DNA of 64,000 nucleotides from Shinella granuli (GTDB lineage: Bacteria > Pseudomonadota > Alphaproteobacteria > Rhizobiales > Rhizobiaceae): the NCBI RefSeq assembly GCF_004341885.1, contig NZ_SLVX01000006.1, positions 124,001 through 188,000 on the forward strand, written 5' to 3'. The position numbers were made by a program, and so were the translations under genes. The stretch's first letter is position 1, and each line of letters begins with the position of its first letter. This document shows, piece after piece, positions 36,593 to 44,796 of the stretch. The notes under the pieces are model-generated. The model worked only from the letters and a program-made list of their open reading frames with translations. It was not told where the DNA came from and did no database searches.

Positions 36593-37336
36593 ATGACGGC
36601 TGACGAAACGAGCAGCACCGATAACCAGCTACGGGACGAAGGCAGCGAGATCGCCGCTCTCGAAACGCAGTTCGACATCGTGCGCTATATGCGGCGCAAG
36701 TGCGAGGAATACGGGCTCAAGTTCTTCATTGTCTTCAACCTGCCGGGTTTCGAGGCGGAAAAGCTGTCGGCCTATTCCATCGTCAGCAACTGGCCGCAGG
36801 AGATCCTGGCGAAATACGATGCCCTGCGCATGGTTCGCCACAGCGCCGGCATCCGCAAGCTGCGGCTTACCACCGTGCCGTTTTCCTATGACATGCGGGA
36901 ATGGATCGGCGAATCCTCTGAGCAGACGGATTTCAGCGAGCTGCTCGACGTCATGACCGGCCACGGCATGCTGACCGGCCATTTTTTCCCCGTGCACGAC
37001 GCGCTCGGCAATCGCGGCGCCATCGTCTGGGGCGGCGAGAGCCCGACGCTCGGCCGTGACGAGCGGCTGATGCTGCAGATGATCTCCGTCCACCTCTTCA
37101 ACCGGCTTGCCGAGATCGGCGCCGCCTGGAAATCCGGCCAGGTCGTGCTCACCGAACGCGAGATCCAGTGCCTGAGCTGGACGGCGGCGGGCAAGACCAG
37201 CCTGGAGATCGCCGAGATCCTCGGCCTGTCCGAGCATACGGTGAACCACTACCTCAACCAGGTCACGCGCAAGCTGGAAGCGGTCAACCGCACCCAGGCC
37301 GTGGTCAAGGCCATCCGCCGCGGGCTGATCGCCTGA
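36593..37336 (+). CDS. LuxR-family regulator (solo) with altered ligand pocket, copy 2
   Basis: The 247-residue protein is a paralogue of the preceding gene: same length, same layout, and a closely similar helix-turn-helix (LTEREIQCLSWTAAGKTSLEIAEILGLSEHTVNHYLN). The equivalents of TraR Trp57, Tyr61, Asp70 and Trp85 are Ile, Tyr, Ser and Tyr. ATG 36593 is chosen because GGGGAA lies just upstream and it makes the two paralogues equal in length; an open frame starts 51 bases earlier. The pair may form a heterodimer, as VisN/VisR do in rhizobia, but the flagellar neighbourhood of visNR is absent here. Confidence 0.87.
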   Translation: MTADETSSTDNQLRDEGSEIAALETQFDIVRYMRRKCEEYGLKFFIVFNLPGFEAEKLSAYSIVSNWPQEILAKYDALRMVRHSAGIRKLRLTTVPFSYDMREWIGESSEQTDFSELLDVMTGHGMLTGHFFPVHDALGNRGAIVWGGESPTLGRDERLMLQMISVHLFNRLAEIGAAWKSGQVVLTEREIQCLSWTAAGKTSLEIAEILGLSEHTVNHYLNQVTRKLEAVNRTQAVVKAIRRGLIA

Positions 37337-37451
37337 GCGGGCGCCGAGGCTTTCCGTCGCGGGCGAAAACGTTTGGCGCGCGCCCTTCCGTGCACTATCT
37401 ACGCAAAACAGGGCCGCGGCCCGACGCCGCGACGGGTCTATCGAGGGTTTC

Positions 37452-38633
37452 ATGACTGACGTAAGCAAGGAACAGGTGCTGGAACGGCTGCGCACGGTGC
37501 GCGGCCCCGACATGGACGGCAACATCGTCGACCTCGGCCTCGTCTCTGATGTCTTCATCTCCGACGGCAAGGCCTATTTCTCCATCACCGTGCCGGCCGA
37601 GCGGGCCCGCGAGCTGGACCCGATGCGCGCCGCCGCCGAGCGTGTCGTCAAGGAAATCCCCGGCATCAAGGCCGCCATGGTGGCGCTGACGGCGGACAAG
37701 CGCGCCGCAACCGGCCCGGCCGCCGCGCGCGCCCCCACCCCGCCGCCGCCCGGCCGCGGCGATGCGCACAGCCATGCCGGCCACGCCCATGCCGCACCCG
37801 GCCAGCCGCCGCAGCGCACGAAATCGGGCATTCCCGGCGTCGGCGCCATCATCGCCGTCGCGTCGGGCAAGGGGGGCGTCGGAAAATCCACCACCTCCGT
37901 CAACCTCGCCCTGGCGCTGAAGGCGAACGGCCTTCGCGTCGGCATCCTCGACGCCGATATCTACGGCCCCTCCATGCCGCGGCTCCTGAAGATCTCCGGC
38001 CGCCCGCAGCAGCTTGAGGGCCGCACGATCAAGCCGATGGAGAACTACGGCATCAAGGTCATGTCCATGGGCTTCCTCGTCGACGAGGAGGTAGCGATGA
38101 TCTGGCGCGGGCCGATGATCCAGTCGGCGCTGATGCAGATGCTGCGCGAGGTCGCCTGGGGCGAGCTCGACGTGCTCGTCGTCGACATGCCGCCCGGCAC
38201 GGGCGACGCCCAGCTCACCATGGCCCAGCAGGTGCCGCTCGCCGGCGCCGTCATCGTCTCGACGCCGCAGGACCTCGCGCTCATTGATGCGCGCAAGGGC
38301 CTCAACATGTTCTCGAAGGTCGAGGTGCCGGTGCTCGGCATCGTCGAGAACATGAGCTATTTCATCGCGCCCGACACCGGCAACCGCTACGACATCTTCG
38401 GCCATGGCGGTGCGCGCAAGGAGGCCGAGCGCATCGGCGTGCCCTTCCTCGGCGAGGTGCCGCTGACCATGGATATCCGCGAGACCTCCGATGCCGGCAC
38501 ACCCGTCGTCGTCTCCAATCCGGAGGGCGCGGCGGCAAAGACCTATCGCGCGATCGCCACGCGGGTCTGGCAGGAACTCCAGGCGATCGAGGGCAAGGGC
38601 GGGCGCGGCGCGCCGGCCATCGTCTTCGAATAG
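37452..38633 (+). CDS. apbC: Mrp/ApbC-family iron-sulfur cluster carrier ATPase
   Basis: ApbC (Mrp) is a cytoplasmic P-loop ATPase that carries and delivers Fe-S clusters. The 393-residue product has an N-terminal MIP18-type domain (about 1-85; GPDMDGNIVDLGLV), a linker rich in Pro, Ala and His (DAHSHAGHAHAAPG near residue 100), then the deviant Walker A SGKGGVGKSTT near residue 137 and DADIYGPSMPRLL. The usual CxxC cluster motif seen in some homologues near the C-terminus is not evident; SYF occurs where some have a Cys pair. The histidine-rich linker may bind metal. Confidence 0.92.
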   Translation: MTDVSKEQVLERLRTVRGPDMDGNIVDLGLVSDVFISDGKAYFSITVPAERARELDPMRAAAERVVKEIPGIKAAMVALTADKRAATGPAAARAPTPPPPGRGDAHSHAGHAHAAPGQPPQRTKSGIPGVGAIIAVASGKGGVGKSTTSVNLALALKANGLRVGILDADIYGPSMPRLLKISGRPQQLEGRTIKPMENYGIKVMSMGFLVDEEVAMIWRGPMIQSALMQMLREVAWGELDVLVVDMPPGTGDAQLTMAQQVPLAGAVIVSTPQDLALIDARKGLNMFSKVEVPVLGIVENMSYFIAPDTGNRYDIFGHGGARKEAERIGVPFLGEVPLTMDIRETSDAGTPVVVSNPEGAAAKTYRAIATRVWQELQAIEGKGGRGAPAIVFE

Positions 38634-38745
38634 CCGGCTCTTTGCGTCTCGGGGTGTTGCCCGCCATGGCCTTGCTTTTTATGTTGCGCCGCGCAATATG
38701 CGCGGCCGACCGCTGAAGCGTGGCGTCCAGTCAGGAGTGTGAGCG

Positions 38746-38775
38746 ATGGTCCTTTTCGGAGCCATTCGCCGGTGA
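38746..38775 (+). CDS. Possible 9-codon leader peptide overlapping corA
   Basis: ATG 38746 has AGGAG eight bases upstream and opens a nine-residue frame, MVLFGAIRR, whose TGA overlaps the GTG start proposed for corA (GTGA at 38772-38775). This could translationally couple or attenuate corA. Alternatively the real corA start is the GTG at 38739 and the small frame is accidental, although that GTG lies only one base from AGGAG. Confidence 0.3.
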   Translation: MVLFGAIRR

Positions 38776-39755
38776 TCACGGTTTTCCGCCCCAACGGCGA
38801 GGCGCGCGCCCTGCCGGCAGAAACCGATTCCGCGGCCGCCGAGGCTCTTGCCGGCACCGTCTGGGTCGACATGCTCGAACCCACCCGCGGCGACGAGGCG
38901 CTGATCGAGCGCATCCTGCCGATCGACGTGCCGACCCGCGACGAGCTGAAGGACATCGAGCCGTCGAGCCGGCTCTACACGGACGGTACCGCGGCCTACA
39001 TGACCGCCTCGCTGATGGTGAAGGCGGAAAGCGACCTGCCGCACCTGACCGACGTCGCCTTCATCCTCACGCCGGACCGGCTGCTGACGGTGCGCTATGC
39101 CGAGCCGCGCTCGTTCTCCCTTTTCCGGAGCGCGATGCACCGCATTCCCGGCGGCTGTACCTCGCCCACGGTGATGATCACCCGGCTCCTGGAAACCATC
39201 GCCGACCGCACGGCCGAAATCCTCGAAATCGCCGTTTCGCGCGCCGACACGCTCTCGCTCGAAGTGTTCGGCGACAAGCGCCATCTCAGCCGCCGCCCGC
39301 CGCGCTATCTGGAAGACCGCGTCGTGCAGGTCTCCGCGCTCCACCGTCTCGTCGCCAAGACGCGCGACAGCCTGATGTCGCTCTCGCGCGTCCTGACCTT
39401 CCTGCATGGCCTGCCGGCGCTGCAATCCGATCGCGAGAGCCTGGAACTCTGCCGCACCGTGACGCGCGACGTGCAGTCGCTTTCCGAACACGCCAACTTC
39501 GTCGCCGGCAACATCACCTTCCTGCTCGATGCCTCCCTCGGCCTCATCAATCTTGAGCAGAATGCCATCATCAAGATCTTCTCGATCGCCTCCGTCGTGC
39601 TGCTGCCGCCGACGCTGATCGCATCGACCTACGGCATGAACTTCGAATTCATGCCGGAACTGCACATGGCCTATGCCTATCCGCTGACGCTGGCGGCCAT
39701 GGTGCTGTCGGCGATCCTTCCCTTTTTCTTCTTCCGCTGGAAAGGCTGGCTCTAG
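38772..39755 (+). CDS. corA: CorA-family magnesium/divalent cation transporter
   Basis: CorA forms a pentameric inner-membrane Mg2+ channel. The product is 327 residues from GTG 38772. The long cytoplasmic N-terminal domain is followed by a helical stalk. Two C-terminal membrane helices are SIASVVLLPPTLIASTYGMNF and the last ~25 residues before WKGWL, and the GMN signature needed for selectivity is present (YGMNF). GTG 38772 gives VITVFRPNGE, the common rhizobial start; the frame is open to a GTG at 38739. Confidence 0.9.
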   Translation: MITVFRPNGEARALPAETDSAAAEALAGTVWVDMLEPTRGDEALIERILPIDVPTRDELKDIEPSSRLYTDGTAAYMTASLMVKAESDLPHLTDVAFILTPDRLLTVRYAEPRSFSLFRSAMHRIPGGCTSPTVMITRLLETIADRTAEILEIAVSRADTLSLEVFGDKRHLSRRPPRYLEDRVVQVSALHRLVAKTRDSLMSLSRVLTFLHGLPALQSDRESLELCRTVTRDVQSLSEHANFVAGNITFLLDASLGLINLEQNAIIKIFSIASVVLLPPTLIASTYGMNFEFMPELHMAYAYPLTLAAMVLSAILPFFFFRWKGWL

Positions 39756-39921
39756 CAGGGGAGCCGTCCTGCCCGCGCGATGGGAGGCCGCGACCTTCCC
39801 TCGAAGCCGGCTATAAGCGTGGCCATGCCGCAGCGTCCGGCAGGCAACCTGCGACAGCCTGGCGTAAGCCGCCTGTGCAAACACTGGCCTTTCTTCCAAC
39901 ACTTCGCGGGCTTCTCAGGAC

Positions 39922-40701
39922 ATGGCGCTAAAAAGTATATACAACATGCTTTCACCGACAATGCGTGAAAGGACGCCTTGGCAGAGCAAGAAGACCCCGC
40001 CGTTTGCCGCGATCGACCAGACCCTTTCCGGGCAGATCTGGGTCCAGATACCGGGAGGGCACAAATGGCTCGGATATTTTCCGATATACGACCGCGAATT
40101 CATGCGCTTCAGGAACAAGCAGCCCCGCGTGCTCGAAATCGGTGTCTATCGCGGCGCATCCCTCATGCTGTGGAGTCACTTCTTCGGCGAGGGAGCGTAT
40201 GTCGTCGGGATCGACATCAACCCGGCATGCGCCGCCTTTGATCAGCTGGTGCCCAACACCTTCGTGGAGATCGGCGACCAAAGCGATCCGGCATTCCTTC
40301 AATCGGTCATCGACAAGCACGGTCCGTTCGACCTGATCATAGACGACGGCAGCCATGTGGCGTCCCACCAGATCGCCTCCTTCAACGGGCTGTTCGAAAA
40401 GGGCCTGAAGGATGACGGGATTTACTTCGTCGAGGACCTGGAATGCATGTATTGGGGGCATACGGACGAATTCCGCGATGCGCCGATCACCTCGACAGAC
40501 TTCTTCAAGATGCTGGTGGATGTTCAAAACAGCATCTATGAGGACTACACCTATCATGATTTCGCCGTCCATATTCCCGGAACCCGCAGCGACTACACGG
40601 CGATCGACATCGCCAAGTCGATCGCGGGCATACGATTCTACCGGGGGGTGGCTCTCGTCGAAAAGTCGCCTCAGGTGCCGCCGCTCACGCTCCATATCTG
40701 A
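39922..40701 (+). CDS. Class I SAM-dependent methyltransferase (sugar O-methyltransferase-like)
   Basis: The 259-residue protein has a Rossmann methyltransferase core: VLEIGVYRGASLMLWSHFF near residue 68 (SAM motif I), GIDINPACAAF near residue 95, and FDLIIDDGSHVASHQI near residue 136, the acidic metal-binding segment seen in MycE-type and cephalosporin-hydroxylase-like families. The likely reaction is O-methylation of a glycan or small molecule. The upstream region and codon use are more AT-rich than in the neighbours. The genes next to it suggest a surface-glycan context. A bidirectional terminator follows. Confidence 0.8.
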   Translation: MALKSIYNMLSPTMRERTPWQSKKTPPFAAIDQTLSGQIWVQIPGGHKWLGYFPIYDREFMRFRNKQPRVLEIGVYRGASLMLWSHFFGEGAYVVGIDINPACAAFDQLVPNTFVEIGDQSDPAFLQSVIDKHGPFDLIIDDGSHVASHQIASFNGLFEKGLKDDGIYFVEDLECMYWGHTDEFRDAPITSTDFFKMLVDVQNSIYEDYTYHDFAVHIPGTRSDYTAIDIAKSIAGIRFYRGVALVEKSPQVPPLTLHI

Positions 40702-40773
40702 GATTTCTGACGTGTTCCCGGCCGAAGCGGCATCGCTTCGGCATCGGATCACGCGGAAAAGCGGAGCAATTGC

Positions 40774-40799
40774 AAAAGGCCCGTCCACGCGGGCCTTTT
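40774..40799. terminator. Bidirectional Rho-independent terminator
   Basis: AAAAGGCCCG and CGGGCCTTTT form a ten-base-pair stem with a six-base loop, with A run on one side and T run on the other. It stops both the methyltransferase gene from the left and the small minus-strand gene from the right. Confidence 0.9.
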
Positions 40800-40827
40800 G
40801 TCGTTTCACGCTGCGGGGCGGACAGGG

Positions 40828-41064
40828 CTACCGGCGTGCGAACAGGAACGGGCCGACCTTCCCCGCGCTGAAGAGAAGTTCCGCCGGGCCCGAATTTCCT
40901 TCGCCCGCCTTGCATTTCCAGGCCGCGGCTCCGGCATGGCTGAGGGAGAGGATTTTCGCGACTTCCACGGCAGCGTTCGCCGTGGAGAACTGTTTGGGCA
41001 CGCTCGTCCGCGTGACGCAATCATTCTCTTTTTCGTGAAATCCGACAGCGAAAAAATAGTACAT
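40828..41064 (-). CDS. Small hypothetical protein, 78 residues
   Basis: The product begins MYYFFAVGFHEKENDC, has FSTANAAVEVAKILSLSHAGAAAW in the middle and ends AELLFSAGKVGPFLFARR. The layout (N-terminal strand, helix with AAVEVA, then SGPAELLFSAGKV) resembles small rhizobial proteins of unknown function that end in an E-x-LxxxGxVP pattern. The frame stays open much further upstream, but only the segment from ATG 41064 has protein-like composition; an ATG six codons earlier is possible. It shares a bidirectional terminator with the methyltransferase gene. Upstream lies the large HAD-domain gene on the same strand. Confidence 0.6.
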   Translation of the reverse strand: MYYFFAVGFHEKENDCVTRTSVPKQFSTANAAVEVAKILSLSHAGAAAWKCKAGEGNSGPAELLFSAGKVGPFLFARR

Positions 41065-41162
41065 GGAAGTCTTCAGCTTCATTCGGGAGCAGGAGCGGAT
41101 CTCGACGACGCGTCCTGCCCGGCGGATTCCGGGTTGCGCCATGCCGATCGCGCTATCGGCTT

Positions 41163-42920
41163 TCATGCATTCGCAATTCTGGCCATGTTTGCAGGCGCGA
41201 GGTTTGCTCCCTGTTCGAACAGCAGGGTTTCCAGTTTCAAGGCCTGTTCGGGAAGCTGTTCGACGATGCCCTCCGCGGCGGCACGCAAGGCGGCCGGATG
41301 GGGAAATTCGCCCGGTGGCTGGAAGGTGTTGAGCTCCCCGAGAAAATCTCGGAAAAGGGCTCGGGAGACCGTGATGATCTCGCGCATCGCGTCGCCGAAC
41401 TCGTTGGGTTGCGTCAGTATCCTGATCATGTGCTGATCCGACGCCGCGGTCACGGCCGATCCGTCCAGCGATGCATTCAGTCCTTCGATGAAAATCCTGC
41501 ACTGGAAAAAGTCCTTCAGGATGAAGGCGTCCAGCGCCGGAGCATGGGCGGCCGCGACGGGGTCTGCGACGAGGATGCAGGGCCGCAGCCGGTCCCCAAG
41601 GCCGAGGCGCTCGACGAGGGCAAGCAGCGATTTCCCGGTGCCAACCATATCCACCAGCAGGCTGCGCGTGCCCAGATTGGACTGCAGATAGGCCTCATAG
41701 GCGTCCGAGCTCTCATGGCAGAGGGTTCGGGAAATCTTGATATAGGTGGAGAGCGGCATGCCGCATCGCGCGAAATGCGCGGATGCCAGCATTTCTTGCC
41801 AGAGATTGCAGTCTCTCGCTGCGGTCAGGATCCTGTCCGCGCGAAAACTGGCGGCGCAGTAGCGGATCCAGAACGAGCCGAGCAGCATGAGGGGAATGTT
41901 CACGGCCAACTGCGCATTCAGGGCATTGGCGATGGCCGGCGTGCGATGGAATGTCTGCAACCGCACCTGCCGGAGGGCATGTGCGTATTTTGGCAGCCCG
42001 ACGCCATGGAGGATTTCCTCGGTTTTGCTCCATTTGGAGATCGTCACCAGTATCGGCTGGATGCCGAATTCGGACGGGCCGACGATATCGGCATGCACAT
42101 TGTCGCCGAAGTGGCTGCGCAGCGCGTAGCGCTCGGTTATGGCGGGCCATATCTGCCGGTGATGCTTGCCGTAGTTGCTCAAATAGAGCTCGTTGTCGAG
42201 CCCGCACTTCTCCTTCAGCACCCGCTGGATGAAGGAGCGCGGCAGGTACATGTCCGAAATGATGATGTCGCCGGGATTGACATGGGCAATGACCTCCCGG
42301 ATCGGGAACAGGGTGTCCCACTCCTCCTCCAGCTCCATCAGCATGAGGACCCGTGACTGCTTGGCTGTAAGGAATCCCTCCGCGACGAGCAGTTCGTAGA
42401 TATCCTCCAGCCCGTAGGTCCGGCGGCCGAACATGGCCATCTCGACCGTATGCCGCCGGGCGGCGAAGTTCGCGATGTTGGATTTCGCCTCGACATTGCG
42501 GAAGACCGCCAGGGGATCGTAACAGCGCCGTGCGACCAGCGTGTCGAAGAGATCGAAGCTCTGGATGCGTGCGTGATAGTCCGAGCCGTTCTCTTCCAGG
42601 ACGTGCACGACATCGGTCGCGGCATAATCCGCCGTCGGATTGTGGAAGAAGCCGGACAGCTCCGCCTTTCCGTCTTCGCAGGACCGCACCTTCAGGATGC
42701 AGGTCGCCTTGCCGTTGCCGTCGAGAATCCTGACGGTGCCTGCTTCCAGTTCCCAGGATTTCTCGTTGCCGTGCGAATAGCCGACGATGAACCCGTTCCG
42801 GTGGAAGACAAAGGATTCGCTGATCGTCGGGCCGGCCGGCTCGACCCGGAAGGTGAAGGTTCTGGACGTGAGCCATTCCGGAGTAACGTCGAAAGCATGC
42901 AGGGCTGGCGTGGAGAGCAT
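41163..42920 (-). CDS. Large HAD-domain protein, surface-glycan-associated type
   Basis: The 585-residue protein has an N-terminal domain of about 100 residues without recognised family, then a haloacid-dehalogenase-like domain: motif I SFDLFDTLVARR near residue 120, IISDMYLPRSF near residue 215 as motif II region, and HFGDNVHADI near residue 268 as motif IV. The last ~270 residues are a further domain of unknown fold. HAD domains with FD-x-FDTL at the start are frequent in proteins encoded with capsule and lipopolysaccharide glycosyltransferases. No signal peptide is visible. The TTG at 42947 is an alternative start. It shares the region with a methyltransferase. Confidence 0.7.
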   Translation of the reverse strand: MLSTPALHAFDVTPEWLTSRTFTFRVEPAGPTISESFVFHRNGFIVGYSHGNEKSWELEAGTVRILDGNGKATCILKVRSCEDGKAELSGFFHNPTADYAATDVVHVLEENGSDYHARIQSFDLFDTLVARRCYDPLAVFRNVEAKSNIANFAARRHTVEMAMFGRRTYGLEDIYELLVAEGFLTAKQSRVLMLMELEEEWDTLFPIREVIAHVNPGDIIISDMYLPRSFIQRVLKEKCGLDNELYLSNYGKHHRQIWPAITERYALRSHFGDNVHADIVGPSEFGIQPILVTISKWSKTEEILHGVGLPKYAHALRQVRLQTFHRTPAIANALNAQLAVNIPLMLLGSFWIRYCAASFRADRILTAARDCNLWQEMLASAHFARCGMPLSTYIKISRTLCHESSDAYEAYLQSNLGTRSLLVDMVGTGKSLLALVERLGLGDRLRPCILVADPVAAAHAPALDAFILKDFFQCRIFIEGLNASLDGSAVTAASDQHMIRILTQPNEFGDAMREIITVSRALFRDFLGELNTFQPPGEFPHPAALRAAAEGIVEQLPEQALKLETLLFEQGANLAPANMARIANA

Positions 42921-43344
42921 AAGAAAATTCCCGTGATGGCCTTGCAAGAGACTACGGCGGAAAACTTGCGTCAGGCTGCCTGCTTCCCGGAAGGATTGCC
43001 TTCCATGCGCGGCTCGGGAATGCCGGTTTCAGCCGTCCCGGATGGATGCGGACAGGACTGCGGGGGGACCCGTGCCGCAGGGAACCGTTATTTCATGCTC
43101 CTCCATTAAGTCACCATTAACCACGACGCGTCTATGGTTAACGGAAACAGGGGTAGCGGTGAGGATTAAGCCTGCGCCAGGGCGTGCAACGCACGGGCAG
43201 CACGGTGGATGCTTCATTTTGCCCCGCAACGAGCCGCTTCGGGCCCGTGCTTCGGCGCGGCGGGGCTCCCATACAGTCAGTTTCGGGCAGGAGACACGCC
43301 ATCGACAATGGCGGCGCGCCTGCGCATGCGTGCGGAGTAAAAAG
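42921..43344. other. Intergenic region between the HAD-domain and SleB genes
   Basis: This 424-base gap between divergent genes holds a full CtrA box (43106-43121) and a TTAACC/GGTTAA palindrome (43117-43141). An open frame continuous with the SleB gene runs back to 43042, but it lacks protein-like composition and includes these sites, so I treat it as non-coding. Confidence 0.5.
43106..43121 (+). promoter_or_regulatory. Full-consensus CtrA box upstream of the cell-wall hydrolase gene
   Basis: TTAA, seven bases, TTAAC matches the CtrA full site exactly. The second half-site is also the left arm of a TTAACC-N13-GGTTAA palindrome ending at 43141. CtrA is the alphaproteobacterial cell-cycle master regulator and often controls cell-wall and division genes. 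The site is 224 bases before the proposed start. Confidence 0.6.
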
Positions 43345-44535
43345 TTGCGTAAGCGTAGCATTCGTCATGCCGGGGCCGGCCGCTTCCTCGCCTATCTGAA
43401 GCGGGAGTGGAAAATCCCCCTGGTCGTCGGCCTCGGCCTCGTCGCCACCTTTCCGACGCCCGCCGCCCATACGGACCTTGCCACCTATCTCGCCGGCCTC
43501 AACCGCAAGGGCGGCAACCAGACCATGGTGCTGACCCGCTCGCCCGCCGGTTCCATCCACGAGGTCGAGATCGCCTTCGCCGACGCCATGACGACCGGGG
43601 GCGTGGAAAGCGGCGCGGGCGTGGAGCTTCCGGGCGGCGTCACGGCGGCGCTGCGCAGCGAGCACAAGGGGAAGGGCGGTATCCCCGACGAGGACCGCGT
43701 CAACCGGCGCGACAAGAAGGGCCGCATCATCGCCGTCCTGCCGGTGACGCCGCCGAAGGGCTTTGCCGCCGGCTCGATCCTCGAGCGCACCAGTTTCCTG
43801 CTCTCGCCGGCCTTCGACACCGGCCAGCGCATGGCCTTTTCCAAGCCCGACATCAAGGGCAAGGAAATCGAGATCGCCACCGCCTTCTACAAGAAGAGGC
43901 CGGTGCACAAGGATCCCGGCGTCTCGCCGATGATCGCAAGCCTGGTCACCAACGACAATGCCGACGTGCTGGCGACCGCCTATGCCCGCGTCGAGCCGGA
44001 TTATGCCCGGGAATCGCCTTTCGATTCGATCCTCAAGCCGAAGAAGGAACTCGGCCGCTTCGTGCCCGATATCTCGCCGGACGATCACGCCTGGGCGGCC
44101 ACGCCGCTGCCGGCGGAGGTCTTCACCGCCAAGGAGCAGAAGTGCCTGGCCGAAGGCATCTATTTCGAGGCGCGCGGCGAGGAGCTGAAGGGCCAGGCCG
44201 CCGTCGCGCAGGTCATCCTCAACCGCGTGCGCAACCCCGCCTATCCGAAGACCATCTGCGGCGTCGTCTACCAGAACGAAAACTGGCGCAACCGCTGCCA
44301 GTTCTCCTTCGCCTGTGACCGCATCCCCGACCTGATCCTCTCGCCCTGGCACTGGAAGGCCGCCAAGGAGATCGCCATGGCGGTCACCGCCGGAAAGATC
44401 TGGTTCGACGACGTCGGCTCGTCCACGCACTACCACGCGACCTATGTGAACCCGCCCTGGGGCCGCACCATGAAGCGGGTGGCCAAGATCGGCAAGCACA
44501 TCTTCTACCGTACCTATGGCGGCGGCTGGAGCTGA
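43345..44535 (+). CDS. SleB-type cell-wall hydrolase
   Basis: The 396-residue protein should cleave peptidoglycan. A basic tip (LRKRSIRH) and a hydrophobic segment (PLVVGLGLVATFPTPAA) near residue 30 act as signal anchor. A ~230-residue region of unknown fold follows, then the Hydrolase_2 domain: KCLAEGIYFEARGE near residue 265 with the catalytic Glu, VAQVILNRVRNPAYPKTICGVVYQ and CQFSFACD. The start is placed at TTG 43345 because GGAG lies seven bases before it, at normal spacing, and no ATG is available; a GTG lies five codons earlier. Confidence 0.85.
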   Translation: MRKRSIRHAGAGRFLAYLKREWKIPLVVGLGLVATFPTPAAHTDLATYLAGLNRKGGNQTMVLTRSPAGSIHEVEIAFADAMTTGGVESGAGVELPGGVTAALRSEHKGKGGIPDEDRVNRRDKKGRIIAVLPVTPPKGFAAGSILERTSFLLSPAFDTGQRMAFSKPDIKGKEIEIATAFYKKRPVHKDPGVSPMIASLVTNDNADVLATAYARVEPDYARESPFDSILKPKKELGRFVPDISPDDHAWAATPLPAEVFTAKEQKCLAEGIYFEARGEELKGQAAVAQVILNRVRNPAYPKTICGVVYQNENWRNRCQFSFACDRIPDLILSPWHWKAAKEIAMAVTAGKIWFDDVGSSTHYHATYVNPPWGRTMKRVAKIGKHIFYRTYGGGWS

Positions 44536-44667
44536 CGGGCGGCGTGTGGTGAGTCCGCGCCACAGCCTTCGCGATTCCCGGGACGATCGGTCGCGCCCGA
44601 TGCGCGATTCCGGCTAATTCATTGATTTTTCACAAAATATTTGGTGTTGCGCAAAGCTTCGCCATGC

Positions 44668-44696
44668 CTTGACTATGCTGGCACCTAAAACTATGT
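44668..44696 (+). promoter_or_regulatory. Predicted housekeeping promoter of the ATP synthase Fo operon
   Basis: CTTGAC, 17 bases, CTATGT: a near-perfect match to the alphaproteobacterial housekeeping pattern (CTTGAC-N17-CTATAT). It lies 101 bases upstream of the atpI start. Confidence 0.7.
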
Positions 44697-44796
44697 TGCG
44701 GCCGACTTCGAAAGGGGTCGGATATGGCTTGAATCCTAGCCTGCAATATGTCCGCAATGGGGCGAAAGCGCCGCGGAAGGGTATGAGGAGCACGCC

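Noticed and set aside
35765..37336. visN/visR flagellar master regulators
   Set aside because: The tandem LuxR layout and length are similar, but no flagellar or chemotaxis genes are present, and visNR normally lie inside that cluster.
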